Source: Triparma columacea | Taxonomy: Eukaryota; Sar; Bolidophyceae; Parmales; Triparmaceae | Direction of reading: 5' to 3' | Assembly: GCA_030267965.1 (NCBI GenBank) | Contig: BRYA01000050.1 | Location: 7,534 to 48,418 of the forward strand | Length of the DNA stretch: 40,885 nt | Shown here: positions 29,569-39,827 of the stretch, one piece after another | How positions within the stretch are numbered: the first letter of the stretch is position 1 | Layout of the letters: each line of letters starts with the position of its first letter | Program-made: the position numbers and the translations under genes | The notes under the pieces: generated by a model | The model's input: only the letters and a program-made list of their open reading frames with translations | Databases searched by the model: none | What the model was told of the DNA's origin: nothing

Positions 29569-30357
29569 CTAGTTCTGTGGCCTATTCTTTGCCGCCTCCT
29601 GTCTCACCCTGTCCTTGTACTTGGCCTTGTCCCTCTGGAACAGCTGGTAAGCCTCGTTCTGCGCCGGAGAGTTTGGGTTGGGGGTGTCGAGGAGGTCCTG
29701 GATTCCCAGAAGCATCTGCTTTATGGTGATGCCCGGGCGCCAGTCCTCCTCCTCATTCAGGATGCTCAGGCAGATGGTTCCGCTGGGGTACACGTTGGGG
29801 TGGAAGAGGGGGGGCACGAACTTACACTTGGGGGGCTTGCTGGGGTACTCCTCAGAAAACTGGGATAGGACGAAGGGGGGGAGGAGGTTAGTCACGGGAC
29901 TGATCCAAGTCTACTGTCTACAGCTTGTCTTCCTCCAACACTTTCTGCGACCCGCTTCGATCATAATTTCAATCTTCTCACCTCCAACGTGACCTTGTAA
30001 AGCCCTCCCTCCCACGGAGTATCGGCCTTCCCTGGAATCCCAGTTACCCACTTCATCAGGTTTGACGAGCCGTCACCCGAGGACTCTGGCTTTGCGAAAA
30101 ATCCGTAAGGGTGGTCCTTCCTGCGTGGGATTGAGAATGTATGATTGAGAATCCGTGTGTATGTGTGTGGGGAGGACAGTCTACGGGGAGGACAGTCTAC
30201 GGGGAGGACAGACTACTTGAGCAGTCCTAAAACCCCTCCTTTTTTAACCTCTCGTTGTTGATCAAAATTCCCCCCTTCAGCAAGCCCAACTACCCCCCGT
30301 AGCTCACCTCCACGCCTTTCTCTCCTCACTAAGTCTCCCACGCGCAATTCCACTCAT
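29569..30357 (-). CDS. UBC9: SUMO-conjugating enzyme UBC9
   Basis: The E2 of the SUMO pathway, transferring SUMO from the E1 to target lysines, mainly in the nucleus. Three exons (30308-30357, 29982-30120, 29569-29859) give 159 residues, against 158 in human UBC9. The 16-codon first exon, [16 protein letters not shown] plus a split Arg, was located by its near identity to the family start. [23 protein letters not shown] and [13 protein letters not shown] follow. The active-site segment is [15 protein letters not shown] with the catalytic Cys at residue 93, exactly as in human, then [19 protein letters not shown]. All key features are intact. The first intron (30121-30307) carries a 3 x 16 bp minisatellite. 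The gene is divergent from the WW-domain gene. Confidence 0.96.
30169..30216. repeat. 3 x 16-bp minisatellite in UBC9 intron 1
   Basis: Three copies of GGGGAGGACAGTCTAC start at 30169, 30185 and 30201; the last differs by one base. It is entirely intronic. Confidence 0.9.
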
Positions 30358-30960
30358 ATTTGGAGCTTTGTGTATTAGGGTTAGGCTTAATTAGTCTCTT
30401 TTTGGTCTCCTTTTCCAACCTGGGTATCTTTTTTGCGAATAGGAAGACGAGGGTTAGTAGACGATCAGGTAGTCTAACAAATCCTCCCAAAATACGATCA
30501 AAAAGCTCAATTTGCATCAGTTTTTGAGTCTCAACAAGCCTTGCCTCCGCAAAACCCTTTTCAATACTTATTCATTTTCACTCCTTACAACGACTATTAT
30601 ACAATATTAGCGGAGAATACGATCAATCTACCTCAGACAAAACGCTCTCAGCCATAATGTTCGCACACTACGCCTTCCAACACGCGAAACAACTCATTCT
30701 CTCTCACATACTTTTGGCCCCACCCAGGTTGGCGGACTCGATCCCTCGAAGACTCAGTTTTTCGCCTCAAATCCCTCTCTTCAGTTGTTTGCACAACCCT
30801 TCCTCTTAGCAACGCAACTGAGGGAAATCAAAACCTTCCCCGGACCAACGACCCCCCCGCCCCCCCAGCTTTTCAAAACGGACAAGCGAAACCCCTTACC
30901 TATATCTCCCCCCCCCTCCCCCTCAGCCCCGTGCCATCATCAACCCTCCCTAATTTCAAA
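30358..30960. promoter_or_regulatory. Divergent promoter region, UBC9 / WW-domain gene
   Basis: A 603-bp region between divergent start codons. The part next to UBC9 is mixed; the part next to the WW gene is C-rich, with CCCCTCAG near 30930 that could be the 3' splice site of a 5'-UTR intron. On the minus strand at about 30656 an ATG opens MAESVLSE before a GTAG, too short to support. No repeat or RNA gene seen. Confidence 0.35.
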
Positions 30961-33900
30961 ATGTCGTCATCCCCATCCTCTTCCAACGCCTCCCCGGCAA
31001 GGTTTGTGTGGAAAGAGGGCTGGGACGAAAATTATAAGCGCCACTACTACTACAACACTGTGACAGAGGAGAGCAGCTGGGACAAGCCGCAGGAGGGTTT
31101 CAAGCCCTACGTTGTCGGGGAGAGCAGCAGCGAAGAGTACGACGACGAGGAGGGCGACGACGACAGCCGCACCGGCGGCGACGCTAAGAGGCTGTCCACG
31201 TCCGGCCTCAGCCGGTTTGACGATTCCTCCTCATCCTCCGATGAGGAGCCGGCCGTGTCCCCCAAGGTCCTGAGGTACAGCTCGCCGGTGCTCTCGTCCC
31301 CCTCCCCCGACGTCTCCGCACTCAAGGCAGAGAGGGCGGGAAGGGAGGAGAAGTTCCGGGAGGCTGACGCTGCTCCGGAGGAGGATGAGGATGATAACGA
31401 CGATGGCGATAGCGATGGCGATGGCGATAGCGATGATGGCCCTGATAAGGACGAGGGGGATGAGGACGAGGAGGAGAGAAGGGGAGTTTGGGAGGCAGGC
31501 ATGAGAAGGATGAGCGAGGTCCTCGTGGAAGTTTCGCGGATAAAGGAGGAGCAGGAGGTGGAGCAGGAATTCAGCCCCCCCAGCAACACCAAGGCTGCGA
31601 AGGCTAGAGCGAGCAGCGAAATTGCCAAGAGGCCCGCCAAAAACGCCGCCAAGAAGTCCAAGACAAAGCCCTGGAACTACGCGAACCACGGACCGCCCCA
31701 GCCGAGGTCCGGTCAGACCAGGGACGACCGCAACTCCGTACACGCGCAGGAGGCCGCGCAGATTTCTGTCCGCTTTGCCAGCAACGTGCACGGGGACTTT
31801 GTGGAGAGGCAGATGCGGGACGTCAGGAACAGGGAGAGAGACCATAAGAGGCTGATAGATAGGGAGAAGGCCCAAGGAAAGAAGGAGAGGGAAGAGGCTC
31901 TGAAGCTCAACAAGGAGACGAAGAGGCTGCTACGCGAAAACGGCATGATAGGCGTCAAGGGGGAGGTTTGGTTCGACAGGTTGAGGTGAGAATGGATGGA
32001 CAAAAAGAAGAAGCATGACGACAACCCGGAACGCTAACGCTCCCCCTCCTCCCCCCCCCCCCCCCCTTGCCACGCGCAGCAAGAGCAGGGTTAACAAGAT
32101 GGCTCAGTTCCTCATGGGCGAGCGGGACGTTGCCAACGACGGCCACAAATACCACAACCCCACCTTCTTCACACACAAGGAGGACAGGAAGGAGCTCGAT
32201 GACTACGAGCGGCTCCGGAAGACCGACAACAGCCGCGCCAGGACCAACACGGCCGAGACCGCCCTGAACCCCCGCAGGTGGAAGTACCTGAGCAACAAGG
32301 AGGCCGAGGTGGGGGAGGCCATCAAGGAGGACGTTCTGCTGAGCCCGCAGAACAAGACGGGGGTGAAGGGGCACTTCTTCAAGCAGAACGTACTGGGAGA
32401 CGTACACACGGTCGAGGTCAAGACGACGACACAGGCCGAGGCCACAGAGGAAGAGGTGAGAAGAGGGCGGGAGGGAAGTTACTGAAGCGGTGCCACCAAC
32501 CTCATCCCCCCCCCCACCCTTCGGATCAGATCATGTTCGTGAAGGCTTTCCAGAGGAACATAATGGAGGGCGACGCCGAGGACGACAGGGAGAAAGCAGA
32601 GATCAGGAGGAAACTTGAAAAGGAGAGGAGGAGCAGCGTGGTCGGGGTCAGCCTTGGGAGCGGGGGAGAGCAGGTGCAGGCCAAGACCTTCTTCGGGAAG
32701 GACGCCGGGCAGAAGTTTGCAAAGAACGCGGTCAAGGAGGAGAAGGAGGGCCTCGCGGGGGCCGTCCTTAGCCTCTCCCCCACCAAGAGCAGGAACAACC
32801 GGGGCAGGAGGGCTACGACGAGCGGACTCCTCGTTGAGGGCATCTGCAAGCACGTCAACAGGGCCTTCGGCGAACTCCAGGTGGAGGGGGGGCTGGACTA
32901 CGAGGGGTTCGCCAGCGTCATGGAGAAGATGGCCTTCCTCAGCGACGAGAAGAAGGACGACGCGAGGCTGGTAGGGAGGGCCTGGGGCGTGTACAGCAGC
33001 AGGGGAAAGGTGGGGCTAGAGGCCTGCCAGAGGCTCTTCGTGCAGGTCCTAGGGGGGCTGGAGGTCAACGGTAGCTTCGGGAAGGGGGCCTCGGTTGATC
33101 CAGAGGAGGAGAAGAAGGTCATCGGCGCGCTGTGCGTCGTGCACAACGAGAGGAGGCTCTGCCAGAAGCCCAAGCACTGGAGGGAGGGGACCATGAGGGA
33201 GGGCCTCCTGTACAACAGGGAGAAGAAGACGGCGGGGCCGCACACGCAGGGCAAGGTCAGCGCGGTGAGCGCGAAGAAGAAAAAGAGAAGGGCCGGGGGG
33301 GGGAACGCTGGGCACAACCCGAGCGCCCACGTGAGGGCGGCGGTAGGGAGCCTCCAGGGGCGGACGAGGAGGAGGGCGTCGACCTTCACGACGAGGCTGA
33401 GGAAGGAGAAGACAAAGGGAGGAAAGAGAAAGCTGGAGGAGTGGTACCAATGCACGTTCAAGCCCGAGATCAACGATTATAGCAAGAAGCTGGACGGCAA
33501 GAAGTGGAAGAGGGAGCTAGAGAAGGCCAAGGCAAAAAAGTCGAAGGACATGGGGGAGGGCGGGGGGAAAGCTGGGGGAGGCAGCGAGAGGATCCTGATA
33601 AGAGACGCCTACGAGGACGTCGTCCATTTCCTCGAGAAGGTAATTGACGCCGGAGGGAGAAATGCAACTATAAGCAAGCTCGATGTTGAGCACGCGTTCG
33701 ACGAGATGAAGGAGGACGAAGATCACATGGAAGAAGCCAAGAAAGGGGAGGAAATGCTCCTGAGCTGCATGGGGGGGCAGCAGGAGGGAGTCGGGGCCCA
33801 GGAAGTCATGAATAGGCTGGAGGACAGATACGGCGGTATGGCGATGGAGGAGGAGGAGTTCGGAGGGGGGGGAGACTCGGGCGTTCCAGAGACGCTGAGG

Positions 33901-34905
33901 GTCAGGCTCGAAAAATGGAAAATCTTCGAAATGAAAAAGAGAAAAGGGATCGAAACGAAAAAATTAATCAGGGACAAAGAGGAGATGAAGGGCTGCACGT
34001 TCAAGCCGGAGCTGAACAAGACGACCAAGAGGATCACGGAGGGGAAAAAGACGGAGGGCACGAGAAAGGGGAAGGTCGAGGGGAGGTTGTACGAGGAGGG
34101 AATGAGGAAGGAGATTATCAAGAGGAACCGGCACAGGCACAAGCTGGAGAGGCAAGGGACGGAGCTTATGCAGAGAGAGGAGAAGGAGCTGAAGGAGCAC
34201 TGCACCTTCAAACCGAACATCCGCAGGAGGGAGGAGGAGGTGGAGGAAGTCAAGCTGGAGGAGGTCGGGGGAATGAGGGAGTGGATGTTCTGGAACGAGA
34301 TGGCAAAGATGAAGAAGGAGGAGGAGAAGGAGAGGGAGGGCAAGATGAAGTTCAGGAAGACGGGGGAACACCTCTTTGAGAAGTGGGACCCAAGCATGAA
34401 GTTTGCAAAGCCCTTCGAGTTCAAGCACCTGGAAAAGAGGGGCTTGGAAGAGAAGAGGTTCAGGAAGACGAGCAGGATGAAGGAGAGCGATGAAAAAAGG
34501 AAGCAGGAGAGAATGACTGAGAAGGCTGGGCTGAGGAAGTCGGCCCAGAAGGTTCACAAGGAGGCCAGGAGGGAGGACTGGATGATCAAGAGGCTCAACG
34601 CCCACGTCGGCCCCCCACTCTTCGTTTTGGAGCTCAAGACCGGGGACGGCCTCTTGGAGGCCCTGTACGTATGGAGGGGGGATGACTTGGAGGAGATCGC
34701 AGAGCAGTACGGGGCGACGAGGGAGCTGAGCGAGGAGGGGAAGAAGGAATTGTTGGAGGTGATGAGGGTGAACTACGAGGCCATGATTGGTGAGGGGGAG
34801 GGGGAGGGGGAGGGAAAGGCGGAAGGAGAGGTGGAGGTGGAAGTGGAGGAAAGAGAGGAGGCAGTCGGGGAGGACAAAGGGGAGCTGACAGTAGAGGAGC
34901 TGTAG
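30961..34905 (+). CDS. WW-domain coiled-coil protein with CTFKP motifs
   Basis: Exons 30961-31985, 32080-32455 and 32530-34905 (phases 2 and 0) give 1258 residues. The N-terminus is a good WW domain at about 14-46 (Trp17, the YYY at 28-30, SSWDKP with Trp40), which should bind Pro-rich ligands. An acidic Asp/Glu/Ser region with a Gly-Asp-Ser run follows, then basic and helical parts. A Cys-Thr-Phe-Lys-Pro motif recurs three times: QCTFKPEIN near 774, GCTFKPELN near 955 and HCTFKPNI near 1024. I recall such motifs in uncharacterised coiled-coil proteins of protists, some ciliary, but this is unverified. The C-terminus has a compact segment (PPLFVLELKTGDGLLEALYV, then WRGDDLEEIAEQYG) of unknown fold. 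No enzyme motif is seen. Confidence 0.75.
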
Positions 34906-34954
34906 AGAGGAGCGTAAGGAGGGAGGGAGGATTTTGTGTAATTTCATTTTACTT

Positions 34955-36025
34955 TTACGTTGACAACAAACAATTATTAATAAGCCCGCAAACGATGAGA
35001 TCTGAGATTGCCGAATGGTACTGATCTGCACCATCTCTCCCACCCCCACATCTTCCATATATCAGGAGCACCTCAGCCGATAGGGATGCAATCTGAACAT
35101 CTCCGCTTGAGAGGAGATCAACTGCCTTGTTCAGGAGTCGAGGCTCAGTTTGGTGCTCCTTGCTTCCCACATTTACAAGCAGCCTCAAGGAGAGCACTAC
35201 AACGTCTTTGTTCGGCACCGCTGAAAGCAACTCGAATGTAGAATTCAAAATTGCTCCTTCGTCGAACTTGCTCGTCATCTCTTTCCCAAACTGTTCGTTA
35301 GTGAGATTGACGAGAACGCCCAAAGCCCGCAACTTTACCTTTTCGTCACGATGGTAAGTCGTCGCAGCGAGCATACGGAAGAGGTTGGTTGCATTGTGTC
35401 TTTTGTCTACCCCCCCTTTTATCAATTCGGCCCAGAACGCCCTCCTCCTCACTTCGCTCCCGACCATCCCCTGGATAACCTGCAGTAGCGACTGCGTGAT
35501 TTTTGAGTCCCTGCCCCCCCCTCGGACCAGCTTCTCGACGACGGAGTGGACAAAACCTCCCGTGGGAACTTCCATGCTTGCTTCGTGGCTCAAATTAGAG
35601 AAAGAGTTGCAAGCCACAATGACCGAGCTCTTGTCAACCCCGTCAATGATGGATCGCTTCATTAAATCTATCACATCCTTGTGGGTGTTCACGACGCATT
35701 CCCTCCATTTCGCCTCCCGCAGTAAAACCTGCAAAGCGTGAAGGCCAATTAGGACGCCTTCCTTTCCTATGGATCCGAGCCAACTAAGCATTATGGCAAC
35801 ATCTTCTTTTCTGACCTCCTTGTCTCCCCCGGCCACCCGCTTTGCGATCTGAAACCCAGGTCCGGGGCCTGTTGTTGGTCGTGAAGTGAAGTCCATTGAC
35901 ATTGACCTGCTCATCATGTTATTTCCCACAGACGTGAGAGGTCTCCTCCTTCCCCTAGGCTCATGAGTTATTTTGACGCGGGAAGATCCATTACCAGCGC
36001 TTATCGGTCTTTGAGACTCCATCAT
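34955..36025 (-). CDS. ARM/HEAT-like helical repeat protein
   Basis: A single-exon gene of 356 residues. The first 70 residues are basic and disordered (PRGRRRPLTSVG). The rest is a series of helices of about 40 residues with ARM-like hydrophobic spacing: VLIGLHALQVLLREAKW, VIVACNSFSNLSHEAS, LRALGVLVNLTNEQFGKEM, VVVLSLRLLVNVGSKEH and SLSAEVLLIYGRCGG. ARM repeats make protein-binding scaffolds; no specific partner can be named. Start is the double ATG at 36020-36025, since the longer frame upstream has no ATG. It is convergent with the WW gene, with 49 bp between stops. Confidence 0.7.
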   Translation of the reverse strand: MMESQRPISAGNGSSRVKITHEPRGRRRPLTSVGNNMMSRSMSMDFTSRPTTGPGPGFQIAKRVAGGDKEVRKEDVAIMLSWLGSIGKEGVLIGLHALQVLLREAKWRECVVNTHKDVIDLMKRSIIDGVDKSSVIVACNSFSNLSHEASMEVPTGGFVHSVVEKLVRGGGRDSKITQSLLQVIQGMVGSEVRRRAFWAELIKGGVDKRHNATNLFRMLAATTYHRDEKVKLRALGVLVNLTNEQFGKEMTSKFDEGAILNSTFELLSAVPNKDVVVLSLRLLVNVGSKEHQTEPRLLNKAVDLLSSGDVQIASLSAEVLLIYGRCGGGRDGADQYHSAISDLIVCGLINNCLLST

Positions 36026-36188
36026 AAAGGTTCTCAATTTCAAGTTCGGTTAATGAGGGGAATGGAACTTGATTGATCACCGGCGTTCGGCGGACGCTTG
36101 GTATATCTACTGCCTCCGTAACTGCCCCCCCCCCCCGTGTCCTACCCTGATTTGACCAAAGTGGAATTCAGAGAGATGGGAAATAAAT
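36026..36188. promoter_or_regulatory. Region between the ARM-like gene and the zinc-finger array
   Basis: 163 bp with a run of 14 C near 36125. It must hold the promoter of the ARM-like gene. It may also hold an undetected first exon for the zinc-finger frame. Confidence 0.3.
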
Positions 36189-36695
36189 GTGAATCCATTT
36201 TTTGACATTGGCTTAACCTGGCATACATGCCCGCAAGAAGGATGTGAACATAAGGCGAAGGAGAGAAGTAACATCAAGCTACACCTTGCTTATGTTCACG
36301 ATATTGGCATAACATGGCATACATGCCAACAAGAGGGGTGTGAATATAAGGCGAAGGAGAGAAGCAACATCAAGCTACACCTTGCTTATGTTCACGATAT
36401 TGGCGTAACATGGCATGCATGCCCACAAGAGGGGTGTGAATATATGGCGAAGCAGAGAAACAAGATCAAGCAGCACCTTGCTAGTATTCACGATATTGGC
36501 GTAACATGGCATACATGCCCGCAAGAGGAGTGTGAACATAAGACGAAGAAGAAAAGCAATATCAAGAAGCACCTTGCTAGTATTCACGATATTGGCGTAA
36601 CATGGCATACATGCCCGCAAGAGGGGTGTGAATATAAGACGAAGCTAAGAAACAATATCAAGAAGCACCTTGCTAATATTCACGACATTGGGTAA
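36189..36695 (+). CDS. Five-copy C2H2 zinc-finger array, start unclear
   Basis: The frame encodes five tandem 32-residue units of the form DIGVTWHTCPQEGCEYKAK, then a basic helix with H-x4-H. Spacing is C-x4-C-x12-H-x4-H, a C2H2-type zinc finger, and every copy keeps all four ligands. The frame ends at TAA 36693-36695. No in-frame ATG precedes the array: the frame is open back to a TGA at 36153-36155, and the first in-frame ATG is inside the third unit. So either a first exon was missed, or this is a fragment of an amplified gene. Position 36189 is a GTG and is only the conventional frame start. Function unknown; nucleic-acid binding is possible. Confidence 0.5.
   Translation: MNPFFDIGLTWHTCPQEGCEHKAKERSNIKLHLAYVHDIGITWHTCQQEGCEYKAKERSNIKLHLAYVHDIGVTWHACPQEGCEYMAKQRNKIKQHLASIHDIGVTWHTCPQEECEHKTKKKSNIKKHLASIHDIGVTWHTCPQEGCEYKTKLRNNIKKHLANIHDIG
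36204..36683 (+). repeat. 5 x 96-bp tandem zinc-finger repeat
   Basis: Units begin at 36204, 36300, 36396, 36492 and 36588, each opening GAYATTGGC and carrying ACATGGCATRCATGCC. DNA identity between units is high, including third codon positions, which points to recent expansion or gene conversion. Confidence 0.9.
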
Positions 36696-37069
36696 CGCAG
36701 CATACAACGAGGAGAAAAAATTAACATTGTCATACTTCACAAAGGCCAAATTAGTCGTATTAATCCGCTTTCAATCTTCGTTTTCCTTGTCCTCCTCAAC
36801 ATTACTTTCGTACATTTTGGGCAAAGTTCTTTGATATTCCGGCGCAATATAGGGAGCCCGCGACTCTACTACAAGAGTAGTAATAGGTAAGGTCGTTTAG
36901 TTTTTCAAAATTTGCAGCCATATTCACCTCTCCTTCATTCTCCCTCCTCATCCTTCCATTTTCCTCCCAAATGCCACGGCCGCCCCCCACTCCCTGTTGT
37001 TCGCACTGCATCCTAGCCACAGCCCCACCCATCAATACGCTCCCCCCCCCTGAACTCTCAGCCACCTCG
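36696..37069. other. Intergenic region after the zinc-finger array
   Basis: 374 bp between the zinc-finger stop and the stop of the Tudor-like gene (convergent). The left part is AT-rich, the right part C-rich. Overlapping ORFs here read as low-complexity Pro/Arg and are not supported. Confidence 0.4.
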
Positions 37070-39827
37070 CTAGGCGCCGGAGCTCCACTTCTGGGCGCAC
37101 TCCTTTGTGTGGTCGACGGTCCAGACGAAGTTGGGGGGGAGACGCTCCGTGGAGAGGATAATGCGGACGACGCGGCGGCTCGTGTCGACGACGCCGTCCA
37201 GGGAGGACCTCCCCTTCGCGTGGTCCCCGCCGACCTTCTGCCAGGCCCTCGCCGGGTGCTTCCAGAGGTGGATGTGGACCAGCGCCTCCACCCTGGCCAC
37301 GGCCGTGTGGCGGAAGCCTTCCATGTTGGCCTCGTTGATGGCCTCGGAGGCGTGCTGGTCGAAGCCAAAGATGTCGTAAATTCGAAGTTTGAGGTCATCG
37401 ATTTCCGCGGGTAAGAGGTCCCTCAGGGGGGACGAGGGCGAGGAGCGGCTCTGGAGGGGAGGGGTGCGCGATTTGCCACTCTTGAAGACAGTCATCGCTT
37501 CCTTGTCACGGCGATCCCTCGACGCCGTGAACACGTAGACGAATGTGGCCTTTTTGAGGGCGGCAGCCAGCAACGAGGCTTTGAGGGAGTTGCGGACAAT
37601 GCTTTTGAGCTCGTTCTCTGTGTGGTTGGGGACGTCGTTGGACAACCTAATCGCCTCCTCCTCCTTCTTGCGCGCCGTGGCCTCGGCCCTGTGGAAGAGA
37701 GAGAAAGAGAGAGCGAGCGAGAAGTGTTAGCGAACGACTCGACGACCTTTCGACGGGACGGGACGGGAGCGAGGGAGGAGGGGCGCGAAAGGTTGCAGAG
37801 AGGCGCAGAAGGTCGGTCCCGAATGTTTCGCTTACCTTTTCGCGGCGTCTCTGAGGGGTTGGTAGATGGGGCGGTAGATTGGGTTGTTTATGGGGTTCCA
37901 TCTGGCGTTGATGACGGGGTTGGTGACGGCGCTTTGGGCGCGCTTGGTCTTGCAAGACTTGTACGCCTGCACCTTCCCCGACTTCTTCGTCCACTTCATT
38001 TCCTTGCAGGGATGCTTCCTCCCCCCGCAGCACCCTTTGGCAGTGCATGGCCACCTCTTGGCAGTCCCATCGCACCCCTTGTTGCTGCACCAGCAGGGCT
38101 GCATGGCCCCGTTGGCGACGCCGGCGCGGGGGATGGAGAGGGCGGGGGAGGACGAGGCCACATTGGAAGGGAGCGCCGACGACGACGTCGACATGGTGGT
38201 GGAGGAGGAGACCTTCTTTGAGGTAAAGATGGAGAAGAGCTTCTTCCCCTCCTCCTCTTCTTCCTCCTCCTCCTCCTCCGTATCGGGGCAGACCATGTCC
38301 CTCACCTCTTCCTCGGGAAGCTGAGCGCTAGAGCCGTCGGCGAAGAGGATGGTGTAGAGCTTGGTCGCAGCGTCAAATTCCCTGACACTCCCACTCATCC
38401 CAGCGCACTCGATGCTAGTACCACCGACGAAAAGAGGCTCTGAGGGTTGCGCATTGGGGAGGGGATGGGCGGCGGTAGCGGAGGGGGTTAGACCGAGGTG
38501 TTTCGTTAGTATATTTTATCGTCAAGGCCTTTTCCATCTCACCAAGCTGGTAAGTCGGTGGTTGCGGTAGTCCATAATCCCCCCCCCCGTTCCCCGTCTG
38601 TTGCGTCGCGTTCTCCGCCTGCGGCACCCTTGCCTTCTTCGGTTTGAATCCTTCAAATAGGAATTTCTTGACCTTAAGAGGTCCCAGGCACGTCCCTACA
38701 GTGATATCCTCAGATAGTGGTGGGTAGAACTTATGTGCGTACTGCCTCTTCGGGGCCTGGGGCTGGGGGAACCACCTCCAACCAGCCTCCCATGCTTGGG
38801 AGAGGGAACCGTAGGCCTCGGCGCTCTTGAGTTTGTTGAGAGCAGTTAGGCAGGAACCTTTTAGAGGGGAGAGGGAGTAGTTATTACCCTCCAAAGGGGT
38901 CAGGGATAAGCGATCCCTAACCTCCGAGGGTGAGAGTGAGGCTGCCTGGTCAGGGTTGTCAGTGACGAATTTAGCGTAGGATCGCATCTCCGCAATAAGG
39001 GCTTTCCCCCTCTCCTCCCCGTTACCTCCTTCCTCGTCCTCGGGCTTTGGGGGCTTTTCGGAAAGCGAGCTTGCGAACTTCTCGTGGATCTCGAGCCAGG
39101 AGAACTGCGCGGTACCACGGGGGAGGTTGGGGGTGGGTTTCTGACCCTCGCTGTCACTAGACGGGCAGCCTACGGGTTCCTGAGGAGGCTGAGATGCCTT
39201 TTCCTCTAGCTCTCTGTAATCGACGGTGCTTGAGGAAGCGCTGGAGTCGTAGTCGAGGGCTGCAGGCTCTGGGGAGCTTGCGGAGGGGGAAACGACAGTC
39301 GTGGTAGGGAAGGCGTACTGTTTAGCCTTAGAAGCGGCACTGAGGAGGGAGTTTGGAGGGGAGGGGAAGGCGGCAGAGGAGACGGCCGGGAAATGCTGAA
39401 TAGGCATCACTGAGCTGTCAGTGTCCATATCCTGAAGTTCGGCCGCAGCGGGGGCGGGAGAGGAGGGGGGGGCGTGATTGGTGGAGGTACGGTTATCATC
39501 GGGTTAGTTTTTGATTTTCTGCACTTCTTAATTTTCAGCCTGGCCAGCCGCTGAAAAGAGGCAGTGAGTTAAATTTACTCATATCGTCTCATCTCGTCTC
39601 ACCTCTTCGCTGCGTCCCTGCTTATCCTTCTCCTTCATCATCTCCTCTTCCTCCCTTCTCCGCTTCGCCTTCTTCTCCCTCTTCTCCTTATTGTTTTTTT
39701 CCCGTTTCGCCCGCTTTTCTGGGTCCTCGACAAAATCGTCAAATTCAGCGGTCCTCTTCTTGTCGTTGTTGGAGAAACCACCCTTCCTGTCACCCTTTGC
39801 TGGTTTCTTGCTTGGTGTTGTGGCCAT
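37070..39827 (-). CDS. Nuclear-looking protein with Tudor-like segment and Cys cluster
   Basis: Four exons on the minus strand (39603-39827, 38543-39431, 37836-38439, 37070-37688) join in phases 0, 1 and 2 to 778 residues. Exon 1 codes a Lys/Arg-rich helix (KRAKREKNNKEKREKKAKRR) resembling a nuclear localisation signal. Exon 2 is mostly disordered, with a Trp-rich piece (QAWEAGWRWFPQPQAPKRQY). Across the second intron, QLEPLFVGGTSIECAGM runs into SVREFDAATKLYTILFADGS, which looks like a Tudor/PWWP-type beta barrel (about 372-415). An acidic run and a Cys cluster (PCWCSNKGCDG, TAKGCCGGRKHPC, about 487-516) follow, then a helical C-terminal domain (LKLRIYDIFGFDQHASEAIN) I cannot assign. Exon 1 to exon 2 is the least certain join; the two could be separate genes. 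A chromatin role is inference. Confidence 0.6.

Noticed and set aside
32278..32529. N-terminal extension of the 875-codon ORF in the WW gene
   Set aside because: It overlaps exon 2 in another frame; exon 3 begins at 32530 after the ATCAG acceptor.
33964..35058. 364-codon minus-strand ORF opposite the WW/CTFKP gene
   Set aside because: A Leu/Pro-rich antisense shadow of Lys/Glu codons. It also overlaps the end of the ARM-like gene, which has the better-structured frame.
36802..37414. ORFs on both strands around the end of the Tudor-like gene
   Set aside because: Low-complexity Arg/Ser/Pro readings in other frames; the supported frame ends at 37070.
38415..39428. A separate 337-codon gene on the minus strand
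   Set aside because: A GTGAG donor at 38542 and a CTCAG acceptor at 38440 with a CTAAC branch join it in frame to the Tudor-like exon, giving a better protein than the tail of the single ORF.
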